Below, piece after piece: positions 48,195 to 58,567 of a stretch of 64,000 nucleotides of DNA; positions within the stretch are counted from its first letter, which is position 1; the number at the start of each line of letters is the position of its first letter. The position numbers were made by a program, and so were the translations under genes. The notes beneath the pieces were generated by a model, which saw only the letters and a list, made by a program, of their open reading frames with translations, had not been told where the DNA came from and did not search any database. Origin of the DNA: Sphingomonas palmae (GTDB taxonomy: Bacteria > Pseudomonadota > Alphaproteobacteria > Sphingomonadales > Sphingomonadaceae). The DNA lies in the NCBI RefSeq assembly GCF_900109565.1, contig NZ_FNZZ01000002.1, positions 310,001 through 374,000 on the forward strand, given 5' to 3'.

Positions 48195-49028
48195 ATGCCG
48201 AACAGTCCCTGGTCGCACATGCGCCGCGATGGCGTCGCCGACGACGTCGATTTCGAGATCAAGGGCCAGGAGCTCCAGTTCGTCGAGATCGAACTCGATC
48301 CCGGCGAGAGCGCGGTTGCGGAAGCGGGCGCGATGGTGTGGAAGGACGCCAGCATCGCGATGACCACCGTCTTCGGCGACGGCAGTTCGTCGGGCTCGGG
48401 CGGCGGCTTAATGGGCGCGCTGCTGGGTGCTGGCAAACGGCTGGTCACGGGCGAGAGCCTGTTCACCACCGTGTTCACGCATCAAGGATCGGGCAAGGCG
48501 CGTGTCGCCTTCGCCTCGCCCACCCCCGGCTCAATCCTGCCGCTCCGCCTCGCTGATCTGGGCGGCACGCTGATCTGCCAGAAGGACAGCTTCCTCGCCG
48601 CGGCCAAGGGCGTGCAGATCGGCGTCGCGTTCCAGCGCCGCGTCATGACCGGCCTGTTTGGCGGCGAAGGCTTCGTGATGCAGCGGTTGGACGGCGACGG
48701 TTGGGTGTTCGTGCAGATGGGCGGCACCGTGGTCAAACGCGAGTTGCGCGCGGGCGAGGAACTCCACGTTGATACCGGCTGCCTCGCTGCCTATACGCCG
48801 TCGGTCGATTTCGACCTCGTTACGGTCGGCGGCGTGCGCACGATGTTCACCGGCGGCGAGGGCGCGTTCTTCGCGCGGTTACGTGGCCCCGGCACCGTCT
48901 GGGTACAGTCACTGCCGTTCGCACGCCTCGCCGGCCGAATGCTCCAGGCCGCGGGCGGACGCGGCGGCAACCGCGGCGAGGGGTCGGTGCTCGGCGGGTT
49001 CGGCGACTGGGTCGGCGGCAACGACTGA
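48195..49028 (+). CDS. TIGR00266/AIM24 family protein
   Basis: 277 residues of the AIM24 family (bacterial TIGR00266), a trimeric double-stranded beta-helix protein. The N-terminal VDFEIKGQELQFVEIELDPGESAVAEAGAMVWKDASI and the central FTTVFTHQGSGKARVAFASPTPGSILPLRL, VDTGCLAAYTPSVDFDL motifs are typical. Related mitochondrial AIM24 supports inner-membrane structure, but the bacterial role is unknown. Good ribosome-binding site (CAGGAGCC) and an own promoter. The C-terminus is Gly-rich. Confidence 0.88.
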   Translation: MPNSPWSHMRRDGVADDVDFEIKGQELQFVEIELDPGESAVAEAGAMVWKDASIAMTTVFGDGSSSGSGGGLMGALLGAGKRLVTGESLFTTVFTHQGSGKARVAFASPTPGSILPLRLADLGGTLICQKDSFLAAAKGVQIGVAFQRRVMTGLFGGEGFVMQRLDGDGWVFVQMGGTVVKRELRAGEELHVDTGCLAAYTPSVDFDLVTVGGVRTMFTGGEGAFFARLRGPGTVWVQSLPFARLAGRMLQAAGGRGGNRGEGSVLGGFGDWVGGND

Positions 49029-49042
49029 TCTCCACGCTTGGA

Positions 49043-49576
49043 TCAACGCGTCTCGCGCCAGCGGGCGACGCTGGCGTCGTAAACCTCCTGCGCACGGCGC
49101 TTCGCCCGCTCCAGCTCGGCGAGCGCCTGCTCGTGCCGCTCGGTTGCGTTCCGCCGCTCGCGGTCGAGCGCCGTCTGTCGTTCGGCAAACTCGCGCTGTT
49201 CCTTTCGCCACGCGCGCTCCGCCGTGTCGATCGCGTCCCGCGCGGCATCTAGTGCCTCGCGCGACGGCTTGGGCGCGCGCACGGGCGCAGGTTCTCGCGC
49301 CTCGACCTTGGCGCTGCGTTTCTTCGCCTTCGGCCGATCCGCCGGTAGTGCCGCGAACTGCTCCGCCGCACTGCCGCGCAACCGCTTGATCACCTCGCCG
49401 GGCCGCGCGAGCGGTTCCTCCATCAGCGCCGGGTCGGTCACCTCCTCCGCCGCCCCGCGCGCGAACAGATCGCGCTCGGCGCCCCATGCGGCGAGCGCGG
49501 CCTTCCGGCTGGTCGCGGCGACATAAGCGTCGTGGAACCCCGCGGCCGTGCGGAACACCTTCAGCTTGCGCGCCAC
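49043..49576 (-). CDS. TolA-like coiled-coil hypothetical protein
   Basis: 177 residues from a GTG preceded by AAGGGGC; upstream open frame lacks similarity. N-terminal folded part (ARKLKVFRTAAGFHDAYVAATSRKAALAAWGAERDLFARGAAEEV...) conserved in sphingomonads and usually annotated as cell-envelope biogenesis protein TolA because of the C-terminal half, which is a long charged helix rich in Ala, Glu and Arg (about 105-177, coiled coil). No signal peptide or transmembrane helix, so it is not a true TolA. Function unknown. Converges with the AIM24 gene. Confidence 0.72.
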   Translation of the reverse strand: MARKLKVFRTAAGFHDAYVAATSRKAALAAWGAERDLFARGAAEEVTDPALMEEPLARPGEVIKRLRGSAAEQFAALPADRPKAKKRSAKVEAREPAPVRAPKPSREALDAARDAIDTAERAWRKEQREFAERQTALDRERRNATERHEQALAELERAKRRAQEVYDASVARWRETR

Positions 49577-49774
49577 GCTGCCCCTTAACCCCCTATTTCG
49601 CGCCACAACGCGGGCGAACACAAAAAGCCGCACGCGCGCCCCTTTTCGCATCCGCAACACACTGCTATCGCCCGCGGCGACCTTATATTCAGGCCAACCA
49701 TCAGGCTATCGTCGGCGCCCGCGCGGGTCCCCCCGCCTCCCCGAGCCCGCCGATGCAACAGCAAAGGACGCCCC

Positions 49775-52462
<2,688 letters not shown>

Positions 52463-52492
52463 TCGGCGCGCTTGACTGAGTGACAAGGGAGC

Positions 52493-52522
52493 CCGCGTCG
52501 CGAGCGATGCGGGCTTCGTTGC
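52493..52522 (+). terminator. Terminator hairpin after acnA
   Basis: gcccgc / gcgggc stem (52493-52498 with 52509-52514), extended by the tcgc/gcga inner pairs, followed by ttcgttgc. It lies 30 bases after the acnA stop. Confidence 0.6.
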
Positions 52523-52863
52523 ATTTGGGCAACGTCGACGTTCTGCTGGGCCCGACGGATGCAGCGATGCTGTTCGCGCGGCTGGGCATTTCGCCGGCAC
52601 CAACCTCTTGTCATCCACGCTTTCGATTGGACCGGTTCGGTCGCTGGACGACGACACCGGTGACGGTCGAGTTCATGGACGGGTTCCGGCTGCGGGATCG
52701 TGACGGTGGATGGAGGGAAGTGCAGCCGCAAACACGCGTGCCCGTGCGTGTGGGTTGAGCGACCGTGTTCATCCCGGCACTCCAAGAGGTGCGGGACATG
52801 TTCGAGCGCTTTGGTCGCGCGAAGGACCGCGCGCGCGTCGATCTGATCGACCGCCTCCTCTGA
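52523..52863 (+). pseudogene. Possible interrupted gene remnant
   Basis: In one plus-strand frame the sequence reads as a plausible protein, with VTVEFMDGFRLRDRDGGWREVQ, a TGA stop at 52756-52758, and then in the same frame FIPALQEVRDMFERFGRAKDRARVDLIDRLL up to a second stop at 52861. Removing the internal stop would give one protein of over 100 residues. I do not recognise a family, and the upstream start is unclear. An open minus-strand frame overlaps it and is equally plausible by codon use. Treat as a decayed or misread gene. Confidence 0.3.
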
Positions 52864-53041
52864 TCTCGCCGCGGCGTGAGAGGCCAGCGCCGCTGCAACT
52901 TCACGCCACGGGTAGGCAGGCAACACCAGCCAGCCGTTCCCCGAGGGGTAGTTCTGCACCCCTCGTTGCGATCCTCGTGGCGGAACCGCGGCTCGCACCC
53001 ATCCGTTCGCGCCGCTCCTTCTTTCGGAAACACAGACGCTT
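52864..53041. other. Gap before the Mfd-like gene
   Basis: About 180 bases with no supported gene, containing a small inverted repeat (ccccgagggg-like, near 52936). The Mfd-like ATG follows a weak purine stretch (cggaaacacagacgctt). Confidence 0.3.
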
Positions 53042-56000
53042 ATGGCCGACGAGACTCGCGACGCTTCCACGCTGATCGGCAGCGCACCCGCCGCGCCGAC
53101 GCTCGAGACGGGGGAGATCGCGGCGGCGGCAGCGGCGTTGCTGAATGACGGCGACGTGATGATCGCGGCGGTTGACGAGGCGCGCGCGATCGCGATCGCC
53201 CACGCGCTGGCGGCGGCGGCGCCGGAGGCATGCGTGCTGTTCTGTCCGGGCAGCGACGCGCTGCCGGGTGACGACGCGCCCGCCTCCCCGGCCAATGTCG
53301 GGCAGCGCGTGTCGGCGCTGCGTCAGTTGCGGCTGCTGACCGCGAAGAAGAAGCGTGCGCCGGTCGCCTGCGTGACCACGGGCGAGGCACTGGCGCGCGC
53401 CTATCCGCCACCGGCCGAGTTCGAGGCGACGCCGCCGACGGTCGAGTTAAACGCCGCGATCGACTTGGCTGCGCTGTCGGACAAGCTGCTCGAACTCGGC
53501 TACGTCGCCGACGAGCGCGTCGACGAGCCGGGCGAGGTCGCGCTGCGCGGCGCGGTGCTCGACGTCTTCCCCGCCGACGCCGACCTGCCGCTGCGCGTCG
53601 AGATGGCGGACGGCAAGGTGACGAGCCTGCGCTGCTACGACCCCGCCGATCAGCGCACCGTGGGCGAGATCGAGCGGCGCGAGCTGGGCCGCGTATCCGA
53701 GCCGAAGCTGGGTCAGGACCGCACGACGCTGCTCGATCATCTGCCCGGCGCGCGCGTGGTGATCGGGGCGGCCGCGGACGAGCGGCGGCGGCGCTTTCTC
53801 GCGCTGTCGGCGGACGCGGAGAAGCGCCGACCGCGGCGTGCGCTGAGGGAAGTGGTCGACGAGCGCGCCTGGGCGAAGGCGCTCGGGAAGGTCGAGCAGG
53901 TGACGATCGAGCGCGAGGGCGACCTGCCGCCGCGCTTCGTCGAACAGAAGGCGCCGCTGCGCGCCTTTGCCAAGGTCGCGCGCGCGACGTGGGACTTGGG
54001 CGAGCGCGTTGTGTTGATGGGCAGCGCGCGCGATCTGCGCTTCCTCCGTCGCCGCGTCGCCAAGGCGGTGAAGCGCGAGCCCGAGCAGGTTGCATCCTGG
54101 GCCGAGGTGGAGAAGGCGAAGGGCGACGCGTTCCTGCTGCTGGAGATGGCGACCGACCGCGGGTTCCGGCGCGAAGGCGTGCTGGCGATCGCCGCCGCCG
54201 ACCTGCTCGGCAGCCGGGCGGAACGCGACACGACCTCGACCGGACCGGCCGACACCGCGTTGTTTGACTTCGGCGAGATCCGCGTCGGCGACGTGGTGGT
54301 GCACGAGGAGCACGGCATCGGCGTGGTCGCGGGGCTGGAGCGGATGACCGCCGAGGAGGGCAGCATGACCGGTGACGCGATCAAGCTGACCTATGCCAAC
54401 GACGCCACGCGACTGGTGCCGGTGACCGAGGCCGACCGCATCTGGCGTTATGGCGCGGAAGCGGACGCGGTGACGCTCGACAAGCTCGACGGGTCGAGCT
54501 GGCAAAAGCGCCGCGGCGAGATCGAGCAGACGATCGCGAAGGATGCCGAGGCGCTGACCGCGCTGGCGAAGGAGCGGGCCGAGCGCGAGGCGCCGGTGCT
54601 CGATCCCGACACGGCGGCGTATGAGCGGTTCGCGGCAGGTTTCCCATTCACAGAGACCGTCGACCAGGCGCGCGCGATCGCGGCGGTGCGCGCCGATCTC
54701 GCCTCGGGCAAGCCGATGGACCGGCTGGTGATCGGCGACGTGGGATACGGCAAGACCGAGGTTGCGCTGCGCGCCGCCGCACTCGCCGCGCTGGCGGGGG
54801 GTCAGGTCGCGATTGCCGCGCCCACGACGGTGCTCGCACGCCAGCATCTGGAGAGCTTCACCAGCCGGTTCGAGGGCAGCGACGTGGTCGTCGCCGGGCT
54901 GTCGCGCTTGTCGACCGCGGCGGAGAAGAAGCGCGTCAAGGCGGGGCTCGCCGACGGCAGCATCCACGTCGTTGTCGGCACCGGCGCGGTCGCGGGCAAG
55001 GGCGTCGACTACCACAATCTCGCGCTGGTCGTGATTGACGAGGAGCAGCGCTTCGGCACGGCGGACAAGCAGCGCTTGCGCGACCTGTCGGCGGGGCACG
55101 TGCTGTCGCTGTCGGCGACGCCGATCCCGCGCACGCTGCAGTCGGCCTTGGTGGGATTGCAGCAACTCTCCGTCATCGCGACGCCCCCTGCCCGCCGCCA
55201 GCCGATCCGCACCGCGGTGGCGAGTTTCGACGCCGAGGTGATGCGCGCGGCGCTGCTGCGCGAGAAAGCGCGCGGCGGGCAGAGCTTCGTTGTCGTGCCG
55301 CGGATCGAGGACATGGCGCCGCTCGCCGACAAGCTGGCGCGGCTGGTGCCCGAGCTCGAGCTGTTGCAGGCGCACGGCAAGATGCTGTCGAGCGAGATCG
55401 ACAATGCGATGGTTGCGTTCGGTCGCGGCGACGGCGACGTGCTGCTGGCAACCAACATCATCGAGGCGGGGCTCGACGTGCCGCGCGCGAACACGATGGT
55501 GATCTGGCGCGCCGATCGCTTCGGGCTGTCGCAGCTGCACCAGCTGCGCGGTCGCGTCGGGCGCGGCAACCGGCGCGGGCAGGTGCTGCTGTTCACCGAG
55601 CCCGATCACGAGATCGCGCCGCGCACGCTGAAACGGCTGCGCACGCTGGAGGCGTTCGACCGGCTGGGCGCGGGGTTCGCGATCAGCGCGCGCGACCTCG
55701 ACATGCGCGGCGCGGGCGACCTGCTGGGCGAAACTCAGGCGGGGCACATGAAGCTGATCGGGATCGACCTGTACCAGCAGCTGCTCGAGGACGCGCTGCG
55801 CCGCGCGCGCGGCGAGGAAGCCGACCGCTGGACGCCCGAGCTGCAACTGGGGGTAGAGGGATGCCTGCCCGATACGTGGATCCCCGACGAGGAGTTGCGC
55901 GTGTCGATCTACGGCCGCATCGCGCGACTGTACGATGCCGAGGCACTCGACGCGCTGGAGGAGGAACTGGAGGACCGTTTCGGTGCGATGCCAGAGGAAG

Positions 56001-56230
56001 CGCGCACGTTGATCGCGGTGGCGCGGCTGCGCGCGGAGGCACGCGCGGCGCAGATCCAGCGCATCGTTGCGGGGCCTGCTGCGATCGCACTGGAGCCGCG
56101 GCCGCGCGTGACGCTGAGCGCCGACGCGCTGGAGGAGAAGAACGGGCGTTACCTGCTGCGCGAACGGATCGAGGATGCCGACACGCGGCTGGCAAAGGTG
56201 CAGGAGGTGGTCGCCGCACTGGCGGAGTGA
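53042..56230 (+). CDS. Mfd-like DEAD/DEAH helicase (transcription-repair coupling factor family, divergent)
   Basis: 1062 residues. N-terminal UvrB-like part (PGSDALPGDDAPASPANVGQRVSAL; GEVALRGAVLDVFPADADLPLRVE), RNA-polymerase-interacting domain (RVGDVVVHEEHGIGVVAGL near 418), helicase core with Walker A GDVGYGKTEVA near 560, DEEQ box (VVIDEEQRFG), SATPIPRTL, QLRGRVGRGNRRG, and a C-terminal TRCF domain. The overall Mfd layout is complete, but the protein is about 90 residues shorter than typical Mfd and several motifs differ (ADKQRLR after the DEEQRFG). Either this is the Mfd of the organism or a paralogue; I lean to a paralogue. Confidence 0.85.
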   Translation: MADETRDASTLIGSAPAAPTLETGEIAAAAAALLNDGDVMIAAVDEARAIAIAHALAAAAPEACVLFCPGSDALPGDDAPASPANVGQRVSALRQLRLLTAKKKRAPVACVTTGEALARAYPPPAEFEATPPTVELNAAIDLAALSDKLLELGYVADERVDEPGEVALRGAVLDVFPADADLPLRVEMADGKVTSLRCYDPADQRTVGEIERRELGRVSEPKLGQDRTTLLDHLPGARVVIGAAADERRRRFLALSADAEKRRPRRALREVVDERAWAKALGKVEQVTIEREGDLPPRFVEQKAPLRAFAKVARATWDLGERVVLMGSARDLRFLRRRVAKAVKREPEQVASWAEVEKAKGDAFLLLEMATDRGFRREGVLAIAAADLLGSRAERDTTSTGPADTALFDFGEIRVGDVVVHEEHGIGVVAGLERMTAEEGSMTGDAIKLTYANDATRLVPVTEADRIWRYGAEADAVTLDKLDGSSWQKRRGEIEQTIAKDAEALTALAKERAEREAPVLDPDTAAYERFAAGFPFTETVDQARAIAAVRADLASGKPMDRLVIGDVGYGKTEVALRAAALAALAGGQVAIAAPTTVLARQHLESFTSRFEGSDVVVAGLSRLSTAAEKKRVKAGLADGSIHVVVGTGAVAGKGVDYHNLALVVIDEEQRFGTADKQRLRDLSAGHVLSLSATPIPRTLQSALVGLQQLSVIATPPARRQPIRTAVASFDAEVMRAALLREKARGGQSFVVVPRIEDMAPLADKLARLVPELELLQAHGKMLSSEIDNAMVAFGRGDGDVLLATNIIEAGLDVPRANTMVIWRADRFGLSQLHQLRGRVGRGNRRGQVLLFTEPDHEIAPRTLKRLRTLEAFDRLGAGFAISARDLDMRGAGDLLGETQAGHMKLIGIDLYQQLLEDALRRARGEEADRWTPELQLGVEGCLPDTWIPDEELRVSIYGRIARLYDAEALDALEEELEDRFGAMPEEARTLIAVARLRAEARAAQIQRIVAGPAAIALEPRPRVTLSADALEEKNGRYLLRERIEDADTRLAKVQEVVAALAE

Positions 56231-56324
56231 CGCACGCTGGCGCGACACTGCTGGCGTTCCGCGCGCATATACCACTTGTTGCGAGCGCCGGCGATACGTG
56301 TCGGCGACCGGCACCAATGCGGCG

Positions 56325-56816
56325 TCAGAGGTTCGCCTGTTCGTCCTGCGGCAGATCGGCGTCCGGACCGTAATATAGCTCGGCGCACTCCTGTCGCAGG
56401 CAGCCGCCCTCGATGGTGATGTCGTCGCGGTAGGCGTGCGTGACGAAGGCGAGCGTGTCGACCCCGTGCGCCTCGAAATACATCGGGTGCACGTCTGCAC
56501 CCTCGGCACCGTAGACGACGCGGCCGACCTTGGACCAGATCGAGGCCATCGTGCACATGCCACACGGTTGCAGCGTCGAGTAGAGCGTCGCCCCGCGCAA
56601 TTCCATGTCGCCCAGTTCCTCGCACGCGCGACGGATCGCCATCATCTCTGCGTGGGCAGTGGCGTCGGGCAGTTCGTGCGTCTGGTTGCGCTCGGCAGCG
56701 AGCACCTGCCCGTCGCGCACGATCACGCAGCCGAGCGGCGAGGTCGAGGGATCGGACCCCTTCGCGCGCGCGACCTCCAGCGCCAGGCGCATCCAGCGTT
56801 CGTCATCCTCGGTCAT
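56325..56816 (-). CDS. Nucleoside/guanine deaminase-like zinc hydrolase
   Basis: 163 residues of the cytidine/deoxycytidylate deaminase superfamily. Zinc motif HAEMMAIRRA (His and catalytic Glu, about 54) and PCGMC (about 85-89). Spacing and the TSPLGCVIV, ATLYSTLQPCGMCTMASIWSKVGRVVYG segments fit guanine/cytosine-type nucleoside deaminases rather than TadA. Substrate not certain. Start is the ATG reading MTEDDERWMRLALEVAR, with a GGGATT purine stretch upstream. Confidence 0.88.
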   Translation of the reverse strand: MTEDDERWMRLALEVARAKGSDPSTSPLGCVIVRDGQVLAAERNQTHELPDATAHAEMMAIRRACEELGDMELRGATLYSTLQPCGMCTMASIWSKVGRVVYGAEGADVHPMYFEAHGVDTLAFVTHAYRDDITIEGGCLRQECAELYYGPDADLPQDEQANL

Positions 56817-56916
56817 CGGCAATCCCTTTCGCGCGAACGAACGTGCGACGCGGACGAAAGACGCGTTCGATCGACCACGAGGTCGGAAGCGACGAGGCCA
56901 CAAACGCAGACGCGCC

Positions 56917-56935
56917 CCTGCCGGGGGGCGGCAGG
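56917..56935. terminator. Hairpin downstream of ohr
   Basis: Perfect 7-bp stem cctgccg / cggcagg with loop ggggg, 35 bases after the ohr stop. No clear T-run, so it may be a weak terminator. Confidence 0.4.
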
Positions 56936-56969
56936 AGCGTGTCGCGTTCGGCTCAGATACGCGCCTGGA

Positions 56970-57395
56970 TCAGGCGAGCGTCAGGCCGACATCCAGATTA
57001 CCGCGAGTGGCATTCGAATAAGGACAGATTTGATGCGCGGTGTCGACCAGCTTATGCGCATCGGCACGATCTATTCCAGGCAGATCGACGACGAGGTCGG
57101 CGGTGATGCCGAAGCCGCCTTCGCTGCGCGGGCCGATGGCGACCTTGGCGGTGACCTGCGTTTCCGCCGGCACCTTGAGCTTTAGCTGACCGCCCGCGAC
57201 CTTCAACGCGCCGATGAAGCACGCGGCATAGCCGGCCGCGAACAGCTGCTCCGGGTTGGTGCCATCACCGCCTGCGCCGCCGAGTTCCTTCGGCGTCGAC
57301 AGCTTGGCCTCGAACGCGCCGTCCTCGCTGCGGGCATGACCGTCGCGCCCGCCTGTCGCGGTTGCCTTGGTCGCATATTTCACATCGACTGCCAT
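56970..57395 (-). CDS. ohr: Organic hydroperoxide resistance protein (OsmC/Ohr family)
   Basis: Thiol peroxidase that reduces organic and fatty-acid hydroperoxides with lipoylated proteins as electron donors. 141 residues. The two reactive cysteines are in AAGYAACFIGAL (Cys about 59) and ICPYSNATRGN (Cys about 124), with the Arg partner in the early part; the VDVKYATKATATGGRDGHA start is the Ohr type rather than OsmC. Divergent from the MarR gene ohrR across a 141-base operator region. Confidence 0.95.
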   Translation of the reverse strand: MAVDVKYATKATATGGRDGHARSEDGAFEAKLSTPKELGGAGGDGTNPEQLFAAGYAACFIGALKVAGGQLKLKVPAETQVTAKVAIGPRSEGGFGITADLVVDLPGIDRADAHKLVDTAHQICPYSNATRGNLDVGLTLA

Positions 57396-57429
57396 GATCG
57401 TGATCCTAGTGAGCTTACAACATCGTTGT

Positions 57430-57494
57430 TTATCGCGATAAGTATTATCTAGGATTGCAGTCGACCCTTGTCCAGCGATTTATTTGTCGCGATA
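57430..57494. promoter_or_regulatory. Putative OhrR operators in the ohr-ohrR intergenic region
   Basis: A perfect 12-bp palindrome ttatcgcgataa at 57430-57441 and a related imperfect site with ttgtcgcgatatg at 57485-57497, centres 54 bases apart. The first overlaps the region just downstream of a likely ohr -10 box (TGGACA-17-TAGATA on the minus strand), as expected for a repressor. The second is close to the ohrR start. Both share TCGCGAT. Confidence 0.55.
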
Positions 57495-57536
57495 TGCTTT
57501 CGAAAGGCCGGATCGTCGCCGGCACGGAGAACGCTC

Positions 57537-57974
57537 ATGTCCGCCCCGCTGCCGCTGGACCAGCAGCTCTGCTTCTCGCTGTATGCGACGTCGATGGCGA
57601 TCAATCGTGCCTACAAGCCGCAGCTCGACGCGCTGGGCATCACCTACCCGCAATATCTGGTGCTGCACGCATTGTGGGAGGAGGACGCACGCACGATCGG
57701 GCAGATCGCGGAGCGGCTGGCGCTCGAATCGAGCACCGTGACCCCATTGGTGAAGCGGATGGAGGCGGCCGGGCTGATGACGCGGACGCGCAATCCGGCG
57801 GACGAGCGGCAGGTGCAGGTACGGCTGAGCGAACGCGGGTGGGCGCTGCGGGAGGAATGCGGGTGCCTCGGCGAGACGCTGGTCGGGCGATCGGGGATGA
57901 CGCTGTCCGAGGTGGAGGCGCTCAACCGACAGGTCCAGCAACTTCGCGACGCGCTGGCAACGTCGGGTCGATAG
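57537..57974 (+). CDS. ohrR: MarR-family organic hydroperoxide regulator OhrR
   Basis: Peroxide-sensing repressor of ohr. 145 residues from the ATG reading MSAPLPLDQQ (CGGAGAACG upstream). The sensing Cys lies near the N-terminus in LCFSLYATSMAINRAYKPQL, as in OhrR of Xanthomonas and Bacillus; the winged helix spans about 50-110 (TIGQIAERLALESSTVTPLVKRMEAAGLMTRTRNPADERQVQVRLS). Oxidation of this Cys by organic hydroperoxide would release the operator. It also has two further cysteines near 107-110 that could be the resolving partners. Confidence 0.93.
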   Translation: MSAPLPLDQQLCFSLYATSMAINRAYKPQLDALGITYPQYLVLHALWEEDARTIGQIAERLALESSTVTPLVKRMEAAGLMTRTRNPADERQVQVRLSERGWALREECGCLGETLVGRSGMTLSEVEALNRQVQQLRDALATSGR

Positions 57975-57978
57975 GCAC

Positions 57979-57999
57979 GGGCGGAGCAGCGCTCCGCCC
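57979..57999. terminator. Hairpin between ohrR and the Arg/Gly/His-rich gene
   Basis: Nine-base-pair stem gggcggagc / gctccgccc with loop agc, right after the ohrR stop and shared by two convergent genes. No T-run on either side. Confidence 0.5.
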
Positions 58000-58011
58000 G
58001 CACCGCTCAGG

Positions 58012-58341
58012 TCAGCGGCAGACGCGTACCTGGCGATGGTTGCGCCACGTCACGTAGCAGCGATTGCGCCCATAACCATTGTAGCCATAGCGGCGGTAAT
58101 CGCGTCCATAGTGGTGGCCGCGATCACCGCGCCAGTCGCGTCCGCGGTGATGGTCGCCGCGCCAGTCGTGGCGGCCGGGTCCACGATCGGGACCGCGCCC
58201 CGGGCCGCGATCATCCCAGTGGTGATCGCCGCGCGGACCGGGACCGTGCGGACCGCGCGGCCCCTGCGCGTCGGCGGTAGCGGACACGCCCAGGCTGGCG
58301 ATGACGAGGCCGGCAGCGGCGAACATGCGTGTAAGCTTCAT
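58012..58341 (-). CDS. Secreted Arg/Gly/His-rich hypothetical protein
   Basis: 109 residues with a clear signal peptide (MKLTRMFAAAGLVIASLGVSATADAQ). The mature part is low-complexity: GPRGPHGPGPRGDHHWDDRGPGRGPDRGPGRHDWRGDHHRGR..., then a Tyr/Arg part and a C-terminal CYVTWRNHRQVRVC with two cysteines, similar to the RcnB-like or 'YXWXGXXR' small secreted proteins of sphingomonads. May bind metals through its His residues (inference). Start ATG has GGAGATAC upstream. Confidence 0.7.
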   Translation of the reverse strand: MKLTRMFAAAGLVIASLGVSATADAQGPRGPHGPGPRGDHHWDDRGPGRGPDRGPGRHDWRGDHHRGRDWRGDRGHHYGRDYRRYGYNGYGRNRCYVTWRNHRQVRVCR

Positions 58342-58516
58342 GGCGTATCTCCTTGCCCGATAACCGGGTTGCCCAACGCCTAGCCGAGCCGATCGGCACC
58401 GCGGCTGAACCGCCCTGTAGGCTCCGGTACATGTTGCGCGCCGCAGACGGCGCACGCGCGATCACCCGCGCCGGTTGCCCGACGCGGGTGGGTACGCTGC
58501 CTGTCGGGGGTTCGGA

Positions 58517-58567
58517 TCAGGCGGCGAACTGGTTCCCCCTCGCTGCCCTCAGGCGGCGAACTGGTTC
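58517..58567. repeat. 19-bp direct repeat copying the 3' end of the isocitrate lyase gene
   Basis: tcaggcggcgaactggttc occurs at 58517-58535 and again, identical, at 58549-58567; the second copy is the end of the aceA coding strand including its stop codon. Period 32. A short local duplication beyond the stop codon. Confidence 0.85.

Noticed and set aside
53447..56563. 1038-codon open frame opposite the Mfd-like helicase
   Set aside because: Same GC-driven antisense effect; composition rich in Arg, His, Gln and Ala, no family similarity, while the plus-strand gene has complete helicase motifs.
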